Positions 35,294 through 40,143 of a stretch of 40,143 bases of DNA are shown in pieces. A model generated the notes under the pieces. The model had not been told where the DNA came from. It worked only from the letters and a program-made list of their open reading frames with translations, and did no database searches. A program made the translations under genes and the position numbers. The DNA comes from Oerskovia enterophila (GTDB lineage: Bacteria; Actinomycetota; Actinomycetes; Actinomycetales; Cellulomonadaceae). Within the stretch, counting starts at the first letter, position 1; each line of letters opens with the position of its first letter. The stretch covers positions 1-40,143 of the forward strand of contig NZ_MAQA01000044.1 of NCBI RefSeq assembly GCF_001692445.1, read 5' to 3'.

Positions 35294-35339
35294 GCCCGAC
35301 GGCGCCGCTCCCCTCGCGAGGGGAGCGGCGCCGTCGGGC
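35294..35339. terminator. 46-nt perfect palindrome between phoU and gpmA
   Basis: The sequence is its own reverse complement over 46 nt, centred at 35316/35317. It lies between convergent gene ends (phoU stops at 35184, gpmA at 35361) and should act as a bidirectional terminator. Confidence 0.75.
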
Positions 35340-35360
35340 GTTCGCGTCAGTGCGTCGAGG

Positions 35361-36098
35361 TCAGCGACCCTGGTTCGCGACCGCGGCCACCGCGGCTGCC
35401 GCGGCGTCCGGGTCCAGGTACGTGCCACCCTTGACGATCGGCTTGAAGTTCTCGTCGAGCTCGTAGACGACCGGGATGCCCGTGGGGATGTTCAGGCCCG
35501 CGATGTCCTCGTCCGAGATGTCGTCGAGGTACTTCTCGATCGCGCGGATCGAGTTGCCGTGAGCGGCGACCAGGACGGTCTTGCCGGCCTTGAGGTCGGG
35601 GATGATGTCCGACTCCCAGTAGGGCATCTCACGCTCGAGGACGTCCTTGAGGCACTCGGTGAGGACCTCGGGCTCGCCCGCGTAGCGCGGGTCGGCGTCC
35701 TGCGAGAACTCCGAGCCCTTCTCGATCGCGGGCGGCGGCACGTCGTAGGAACGACGCCACAGCATGAACTGCTCCTCGCCGAACTCCTCGAGCGTCTGCT
35801 TCTTGTCCTTGCCCTGGAGCGCACCGTAGTGGCGCTCGTTGAGGCGCCACGAGCGCTTCACGGGGATCCAGTGACGGTCGGCGGCGTCCAGGGCGAGGTT
35901 CGCCGTGGTGATCGCGCGACGCAGGAGCGAGGTGTGGACGACGTCGGGCAGGATGCCGGCCTCCTTGAGGAGCTCGCCTCCGCGCTTCGCCTCCTCGACG
36001 CCCTTCTCCGAGAGTGCGACGTCCACCCAGCCGGTGAACAGGTTCTTGGCATTCCATTCGCTCTCGCCGTGGCGGAGCAGCACGAGGGTGTAGGTCAT
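35361..36098 (-). CDS. gpmA: 2,3-bisphosphoglycerate-dependent phosphoglycerate mutase
   Basis: Glycolytic interconversion of 3- and 2-phosphoglycerate. The 245-residue protein carries the phospho-histidine motif [12 protein letters not shown] (His10), [29 protein letters not shown] and the second His in [12 protein letters not shown]. The ATG at 36098 (MTYTLVL) matches family starts; in-frame ATGs at 36107 and 36110 would add 3-4 residues. In Mycobacterium tuberculosis gpm1 also lies next to senX3-regX3 near mshA; here phoU is inserted between them. Confidence 0.95.
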   Translation of the reverse strand: MTYTLVLLRHGESEWNAKNLFTGWVDVALSEKGVEEAKRGGELLKEAGILPDVVHTSLLRRAITTANLALDAADRHWIPVKRSWRLNERHYGALQGKDKKQTLEEFGEEQFMLWRRSYDVPPPAIEKGSEFSQDADPRYAGEPEVLTECLKDVLEREMPYWESDIIPDLKAGKTVLVAAHGNSIRAIEKYLDDISDEDIAGLNIPTGIPVVYELDENFKPIVKGGTYLDPDAAAAAVAAVANQGR

Positions 36099-36222
36099 GG
36101 TGACCATCATCCCGTACCGCAGCGGCCGTGGCAGCGCTGTCCCGGGAAATGGTCACCGAACATCTACGGAACGGGAATCACCTGCTCGGGAATGGTGACG
36201 CGCGCCACGCGTTGCACTCGGT

Positions 36223-36660
36223 ATGCCGATCACCGGAGAGTACGCACCGAGCCCCAACGACCGCGCGCGCAAGCAGACCGAGCTCTACGAGAGCTCGGGC
36301 GGGACCCAGGGCACGACCATGAACGGGATGCCCGTCGTCATCCTGTGGACCCTGGGTGCGAGGAGCGGGAAGATCCGCAAGACCCCGCTCATGCGCGTCG
36401 AGCACGACGGCGACTACGCCGTCGTGGCCTCGCTCGGAGGAGCGCCCCAGCACCCCGTCTGGTACCACAACGTCGTGGCGGACCCGCACGTCGAGCTCCA
36501 GGACGGCCCCGAGCGCCACGACTACACCGCGCGCGAGGTCACGGGCGAAGAGAAGGCCCTGTGGTGGAAGCGCGCGGTCGAGGCGTACCCGCCGTACGCG
36601 GACTACCAGGAGCGCACCGACCGGGAGATCCCTGTCTTCGTGCTCGAACGCCGGGGCTGA
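36223..36660 (+). CDS. Deazaflavin (F420)-dependent nitroreductase family protein
   Basis: Split-barrel protein of 145 residues in the Ddn/FGD-independent F420 reductase family. [30 protein letters not shown] is the hallmark F420-binding entry (Arg-Ser-Gly-x-x-Arg), followed by [22 protein letters not shown]. Mycobacterial members reduce quinones and nitroimidazoles; the natural substrate here is unknown. The ATG at 36223 is the only good start; the Shine-Dalgarno is poor. It diverges from gpmA and converges on mshA. Confidence 0.88.
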   Translation: MPITGEYAPSPNDRARKQTELYESSGGTQGTTMNGMPVVILWTLGARSGKIRKTPLMRVEHDGDYAVVASLGGAPQHPVWYHNVVADPHVELQDGPERHDYTAREVTGEEKALWWKRAVEAYPPYADYQERTDREIPVFVLERRG

Positions 36661-36675
36661 GCGGAGCGGTCGTCG

Positions 36676-36703
36676 GGGGCGCCCGGCCCGAGCAGGGCGC
36701 CCC
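36676..36703 (+). terminator. Terminator after the F420-type gene
   Basis: GGGGCGCCC (36676-36684) pairs perfectly with 36695-36703 around a 10-nt loop, 16 nt past the stop. Confidence 0.7.
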
Positions 36704-36707
36704 AACT

Positions 36708-36766
36708 GGAGCGGCCCGGCGACGGGAGCGGCCCGGCGACGGGAGAGGCCCGGCGACGGGAGAGGA
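36708..36766. repeat. 17-nt tandem repeat, about 3.5 copies
   Basis: GGAGCGGCCCGGCGACG occurs twice exactly, then once with one change (GGAGAGG...), then as a partial copy. It lies in the gap between the convergent F420-type gene and mshA. Confidence 0.8.
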
Positions 36767-36801
36767 AGGCCGGGGCATCGTCACCGCCGACCGGCCCCCC
36801 G

Positions 36802-38061
36802 TCAGCGTGGTCGCGCGGCCCGCACCTCGGCGGCCTGCGCGTACACCGACAGCATGGCCTCGGCGGTCGCGTCCCAGCCGTAGCGCTCGCTCACGCGCCG
36901 GGCGCCGGTCGCGAGCTCGGCACGTCGCGCGTCGTCGGCCATCAGGTCGCTCAGCGTGCGCGACCACGTCCACGGGTTGTGGTCGGGGACCAGGATCCCC
37001 GACACGCCGTCCTCGACGACCGTCCGCAGCCCGCCCACGGCCGCGGCGACCACGGGCGTGCCCGACGCCTGCGCCTCGGCCGCGACCAGCCCGAACGACT
37101 CGTTGTGCGAGGGCACCGCGACGACGTCCGCCGCCCGGTAGTAGCGCACGAGCTCCTCGCGCGGCACGGGCGGGCGCACGATCACGTGGTCGGCGACCCC
37201 CATCTGGAAGGCCAGCGCCTCGAGCTCGCGCACGGCTGTCAGGCGACCGCTCGCGCCGCCCAGGACCACGAGGGTCGGTAGCGGTTCGTCGTGGTCCGCG
37301 AGGACGCCGAGCGCACGGACCAGGACGTCGGGCGCCTTGAGCGGCTGGACGCGACCCGCGAAGAGCACGAGCCGACCGGTCGTCGGGAGCCCCAGGGCTG
37401 CCCGCAGCGCCTCCTTGGTCTCCCCCGGAGCGGGGGGCGAGAACAGGTCCAGGTCCACGCCCGGCGGCACGACGTGGACCTTCGCGGGGTCGGCCCCGTA
37501 CTGGTCGACCAGGTCCTTGAACTCCTCGGGCGTGCTCGCCACGAGCGCGTCCGCCTCCGCGACGACCTGCTCCTCGCCGATGATCCGGCCGAGCGGCTCG
37601 GGGGCGTCGCCCGGCGCGAGCGCGGCGTTCTTCACGCGCGCCATGGTGTGCATCGAGTTCACGAGCGGTACGTCCCAGCGGTCCGCAGCGAGCCAGCCCG
37701 CCTGCCCCGAGAGCCAGTAGTGCGTGTGCACCACGTCGTACCAGCCGGCGTCCCGCCGCGCCTCGGCCCGCAGGACCCCAGCCGTGAAGGCGCAGAGCTG
37801 CCCCGGCAGATCGTTCTTGTCGAGCCCCTCGAACGGACCGGCCACGACGTGGCGCACCAGGACGCCGTCCTCGGCCTCGACCACGGGAGGCTGGGCCGAC
37901 GACGTCGCGCGCGTGAAGATCTCGACCTTCGCCCCGCGCCGCGCGAGCGCCCGCGACAGCTCGGTGATGTACACGTTCATGCCACCCGCGTCGCCCGTGC
38001 CGGGCTGGTCGAGCGGCGACGTGTGCACCGAGAGCATCGCGATGCGCGGCGAGTCCTTCAC
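36802..38061 (-). CDS. mshA: D-inositol-3-phosphate glycosyltransferase
   Basis: First step of mycothiol synthesis: transfers N-acetylglucosamine from UDP-GlcNAc to inositol-3-phosphate (GT4, GT-B fold). The 419-residue protein has the N-terminal [46 protein letters not shown] and the donor-site ESFGLVAAE (Glu321 and Glu329). The GTG at 38061 lies 5 nt after the lactonase stop and homology begins there; the longer frame upstream overlaps the lactonase gene and is spurious. The lactonase and mshA are probably one transcript. Confidence 0.94.
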   Translation of the reverse strand: MKDSPRIAMLSVHTSPLDQPGTGDAGGMNVYITELSRALARRGAKVEIFTRATSSAQPPVVEAEDGVLVRHVVAGPFEGLDKNDLPGQLCAFTAGVLRAEARRDAGWYDVVHTHYWLSGQAGWLAADRWDVPLVNSMHTMARVKNAALAPGDAPEPLGRIIGEEQVVAEADALVASTPEEFKDLVDQYGADPAKVHVVPPGVDLDLFSPPAPGETKEALRAALGLPTTGRLVLFAGRVQPLKAPDVLVRALGVLADHDEPLPTLVVLGGASGRLTAVRELEALAFQMGVADHVIVRPPVPREELVRYYRAADVVAVPSHNESFGLVAAEAQASGTPVVAAAVGGLRTVVEDGVSGILVPDHNPWTWSRTLSDLMADDARRAELATGARRVSERYGWDATAEAMLSVYAQAAEVRAARPR

Positions 38062-38066
38062 GGCGC

Positions 38067-39221
38067 TCAGGCCTCCACGACGCAGGCGGGGACGGGGATC
38101 GCGAGCTCGTCGACGAGCGTGCCCGCGCCGTCCGCCCGGTCGATCCGCAGGACCGTGAGGTTGGACGAGTTCTGGTTCGCCACGACCACCAGGTCGGCCT
38201 CGGGCGTACCGTCGCCCGCGGGAGCCAGCACCGCGAAGTGCCGCGGCCACGCCCCGCCCAGCGGGGTGTCGGCGAGGTGCTCGAGGACGGGACCTGCGCC
38301 GTCGGGCCCCAGGGCGTCGCGCGAGACCGCGAACGTCGAGAGCACGTCCGCCCCGCGGATCGCGACGAAGAGGCGCGAGCCGTCCGCGCTCAGCGCGACG
38401 TGCGACGGGTAGCTGCGACCACCCTCGGGCAGCGGGGCCGCGGTCGCGGGGACCGAGCCGGCGACCTCGAACGAGCCGTCCACGCCCGGGGCCAGGACGT
38501 ACACACGCGAGTCGAGCTCGGTCGCGACGAACAGGGCAGCAGGAGCGCCGTCGACACCGGCAGCGCCGGGCAGGACCGCGAAGTGGCGCGGGCCCGCACC
38601 GCCGGGGAACGTGGCGACGACGCGCGCGGGCATGCCGCCCTCCACCTGGGCGCGCAGGTCGCCGACCGTGCGCGGGTAGGCGCGCAGCTCGTCCGTCCCC
38701 AGGTCCACCACGACCGGGTCCCCCGCGACGGCCCCGACGAAGTGGGCGTGCGGCCCCTCCTGGCGGTCGGCGTCGGGTCCCGTGCCCTGGTGCCCGAGCC
38801 GCAGCGCCTCGGTCGGAGCACCGTCGGCGTCGAGCGGCAGCACCGCGAACGTGCCGTCACCGTAGTTGGTGACCCACAGGGCTCCGTCGACCGCCACGAC
38901 GTGGCACGGGTAGGAGCCGCCGCTGGGCACGCTGCCCAACGGGTCGAGCCCGCCGTCCGCCGTGAGGGCGAACCCGCTCACGGCACCGTGCTCGGTCTCC
39001 GTGACCGCGTACAGCCGGGTACCGGCCGGGTCGAGCGCGAGGAACGACGGCGACGGCGTGACCGCGACCAGGGCAGGCTCGCCCAGCTCACCCGTCGCGG
39101 CGTCGACCTCGAGACGCCAGATCCCCTCGCCGCTCCCCGCGTCCGCCCCGTCCGGGTACGTACCGAGCCACAGGGTCCGAGAGGTCGCGGCGGCCACGGG
39201 CGCCGACGAGGTAGAGGTCAT
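38067..39221 (-). CDS. Lactonase family (6-phosphogluconolactonase-like) beta-propeller protein
   Basis: Seven-bladed beta-propeller of the YbhE/Pgl type, 384 residues. [75 protein letters not shown] and WPRHFAV are the repeated blade motifs, with the conserved His residues of the family. No signal peptide. It may hydrolyse 6-phosphogluconolactone in the pentose phosphate pathway, but other lactones are possible. TAGGCT lies 6 nt before the ATG (leaderless). Operonic with mshA. Confidence 0.87.
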   Translation of the reverse strand: MTSTSSAPVAAATSRTLWLGTYPDGADAGSGEGIWRLEVDAATGELGEPALVAVTPSPSFLALDPAGTRLYAVTETEHGAVSGFALTADGGLDPLGSVPSGGSYPCHVVAVDGALWVTNYGDGTFAVLPLDADGAPTEALRLGHQGTGPDADRQEGPHAHFVGAVAGDPVVVDLGTDELRAYPRTVGDLRAQVEGGMPARVVATFPGGAGPRHFAVLPGAAGVDGAPAALFVATELDSRVYVLAPGVDGSFEVAGSVPATAAPLPEGGRSYPSHVALSADGSRLFVAIRGADVLSTFAVSRDALGPDGAGPVLEHLADTPLGGAWPRHFAVLAPAGDGTPEADLVVVANQNSSNLTVLRIDRADGAGTLVDELAIPVPACVVEA

Positions 39222-39227
39222 GCACAG

Positions 39228-39233
39228 AGCCTA
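39228..39233 (-). promoter_or_regulatory. -10 box of the lactonase-mshA operon, leaderless type
   Basis: Minus-strand TAGGCT (TANNNT) ends 6 nt before the ATG at 39221. Confidence 0.5.
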
Positions 39234-39251
39234 GTAGCACCCGGACATGCG

Positions 39252-39308
39252 TCAGGGGCGCCCTGACCAGGCCTCCGCACTGCGGAGAACCGGTCAGGAC
39301 GCCCCTGA
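39252..39308 (-). terminator. Terminator after lsr2
   Basis: A 17-nt stem with one C-A mismatch (39252-39268 with 39292-39308) enclosing a smaller CTCCGC/GCGGAG stem, 18 nt past the lsr2 stop. Confidence 0.75.
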
Positions 39309-39326
39309 GCGAAGACGTCGGCGAAT

Positions 39327-39662
39327 TCAGTTCGCCGCGTCGAATGCCTGCTGGATGTCGGCCGAGATACGACCGCGCTCGCTCACCGTGTAGCCGTTGT
39401 TCCGGGCCCATTCACGGATCTCCGTCGCACGCGACGGGCCGGCAGCAGAGGAACGTGCCTTCTTGGCGGCCGGACGAGCAGCGCCACGCGTGACCTTGCG
39501 AGCGTGACCGACCCACTTCGAGAATGCTTCACGCAATTCCTCGGCGTGCGCCGAGCTGAGGTCGATCTCGTAGGAGACGCCGTCGAGGGCGAACGTCACG
39601 GACTCGTCGGCAGACCCACCGTCGACGTCGTCGACGAGAATTACCTGAACCTTCTGTGCCAC
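39327..39662 (-). CDS. lsr2: Lsr2 nucleoid-associated protein
   Basis: H-NS-like xenogeneic silencer that bridges AT-rich DNA. The 111-residue protein has the N-terminal dimerisation strand region (KVQVILVDDVDGG, VSYEIDLSSAHAEELREAF), an Ala/Lys/Arg-rich linker and the C-terminal DNA-binding domain with IREWARNNGYTVSERGRIS, where RGR is the AT-hook-like motif. The GTG at 39662 has GAGGTAG 6 nt upstream. Its neighbours lysS upstream and an unrelated operon downstream partly match the mycobacterial lysS-lsr2-clpC order; clpC is absent here. Confidence 0.96.
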   Translation of the reverse strand: MAQKVQVILVDDVDGGSADESVTFALDGVSYEIDLSSAHAEELREAFSKWVGHARKVTRGAARPAAKKARSSAAGPSRATEIREWARNNGYTVSERGRISADIQQAFDAAN

Positions 39663-39677
39663 TGTGCTACCTCGCGT

Positions 39678-39706
39678 CTTCGAGAATTGATGCTGGTATC
39701 TCGAAG
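39678..39706. promoter_or_regulatory. 8-bp inverted repeat at the lsr2 promoter
   Basis: CTTCGAGA (39678-39685) and TCTCGAAG (39699-39706) are perfect inverted repeats 13 nt apart, in an AT-richer patch. One arm overlaps the -10 box of lsr2. It may be an operator or a 5'-leader stem. Confidence 0.45.
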
Positions 39707-39733
39707 TGTGCCATTCTCATGGAATCACGTCAA
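39705..39733 (-). promoter_or_regulatory. lsr2 promoter
   Basis: Minus-strand TTGACG (39728-39733), a 17-nt spacer and CACACT (39705-39710). The leader would be about 35 nt and includes the GAGGTAG ribosome binding site. Confidence 0.55.
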
Positions 39734-39753
39734 AGCGAAAGCAGCGTGTCCGG

Positions 39754-39948
39754 CTAGCGAGAAGTCGTCGACGATTCCTGTGCGGCCCGTTCCTGACGCT
39801 CTGCCGCATCCGCCTGGGCGTCGAGCTCGGCCATGGCGAGGCGTTCCGTGCGGTCCGAACGGATGATGGCGCGCATCGCGAAAAAGAAGAGGATACCGAC
39901 CCCGACCGACGGGATCAGCGCATAGACGGCCGGCCAGAAATCAGTCAT
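39754..39948 (-). CDS. Small single-pass membrane protein
   Basis: A 64-residue protein: short N-terminus, one helix (YALIPSVGVGILFFFAMRAII) and a charged Glu/Ala/Arg-rich cytosolic tail likely to form a helix. No catalytic motif. Similar small lysyl-tRNA synthetase-adjacent proteins occur in related genomes, to my recollection. TAGACT (39956-39961) lies 7 nt before the ATG, a leaderless arrangement, which also favours this start over the longer frame. Downstream of lysS, in the same direction. Confidence 0.75.
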   Translation of the reverse strand: MTDFWPAVYALIPSVGVGILFFFAMRAIIRSDRTERLAMAELDAQADAAERQERAAQESSTTSR

Positions 39949-39955
39949 GCCCGTC

Positions 39956-39961
39956 AGTCTA
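39956..39961 (-). promoter_or_regulatory. -10 box of the small membrane protein gene, leaderless type
   Basis: Minus-strand TAGACT (TANNNT) ends 7 nt before the ATG at 39948. Confidence 0.45.
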
Positions 39962-40028
39962 CGACCGACCGGCGGGTGCCGGGTACGTCGCCCGCGACGC
40001 ACCCGGCACCCACGGAGCCGGCGGGAGG

Positions 40029-40143
40029 CTACTGAGCCGGCTTGACCAGCGGGAAGAGGATCGTCTCGCGGATACCGTGGCCGGTCAGCGCCATCAGCAG
40101 GCGGTCCAGCCCCATGCCCATGCCACCCGACGGGGGCATCGCG
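40029..40143 (-). CDS. lysS: Lysyl-tRNA synthetase, C-terminal fragment (window edge)
   Basis: Only the last 37 residues are in the window. They contain class II motif 3 ([16 protein letters not shown]) followed by [12 protein letters not shown], the usual C-terminus of bacterial LysRS. The stop is TAG. The rest lies beyond the window end. Confidence 0.88.
   Translation of the reverse strand, partial: AMPPSGGMGMGLDRLLMALTGHGIRETILFPLVKPAQ

Noticed and set aside
36708-36766. CRISPR-like repeats
   Set aside because: Units are 17 nt and directly adjacent without spacers; no cas genes in the window.

Overview
The window is chromosomal DNA of a high-GC Gram-positive actinobacterium. Codon third positions are strongly G/C, GTG starts are common, and long spurious reading frames lie antisense to real genes. 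The gene content is typically actinobacterial: mycothiol glycosyltransferase MshA, Lsr2, CarD, SenX3-RegX3, an F420-type nitroreductase-like protein and DUF4032. The combination of a cellulolytic-style sugar ABC operon, a GH127 arabinofuranosidase and the cysS/rlmB and carD/ispDF blocks suggests Micrococcales (Cellulomonas/Oerskovia-like). That placement is an inference.

Layout. 0-4 kb: the N-terminal part of a Ser/Thr protein kinase (minus strand, cut by the window edge) diverges from the trehalose operon otsA-otsB. 4-6.7 kb: a stand-alone UgpC/MsiK-type sugar ABC ATPase and a DUF4032 protein. 6.7-10.2 kb (minus): a YoaK-like membrane protein, rlmB and cysS. 10.3-15.1 kb: a PPOX-fold protein, a PLP amino acid deaminase/aldolase-like protein divergent from a D-arabinono-lactone oxidase-like flavoprotein, a TetR regulator and a lipoprotein. 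15.1-21.9 kb: a LacI regulator divergent from a binding protein-permease-permease-GH127 operon, with a recognisable promoter and three operator-like palindromes. 22-23.9 kb (minus): carD, ispD, ispF. 24.2-25.5 kb: two lipoproteins. 25.6-29.8 kb (minus): pstS-pstC-pstA-pstB. 30.1-32.1 kb: a BCCT betaine-type transporter. 32.2-36.1 kb: senX3-regX3 divergent from phoU, then gpmA convergent with phoU. 36.2-39.2 kb: an F420-type nitroreductase-like protein, mshA and a lactonase-like beta-propeller. 39.3-40.1 kb (minus): lsr2, a tiny membrane protein and the C-terminus of lysS.

How the parts work together. The Pst transporter, SenX3-RegX3 and PhoU form a complete phosphate-sensing module. Its two key promoters (pstS and the phoU/senX3 gap) carry 11-nt PHO-box-like direct repeats. 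The LacI/ABC/GH127 block looks like import and cytosolic hydrolysis of L-arabinofuranosyl oligosaccharides; it has no ATPase of its own, and the orphan MsiK-type ATPase at 4.1 kb is the obvious candidate to power it. The carD-ispD-ispF and cysS-rlmB groups, adjacent in many actinobacteria, are here separated by the accessory block.

No phage, insertion sequence, CRISPR array, rRNA or tRNA gene was seen. The most interesting signals are regulatory: the PHO-box arrays with odd spacing, at least eight genes with a TANNNT-like -10 box placed exactly 6-7 nt before the start codon (leaderless-transcript architecture), the LacI operator set, and several very long perfect hairpins between genes. I did not find a convincing wholly new multi-gene system.
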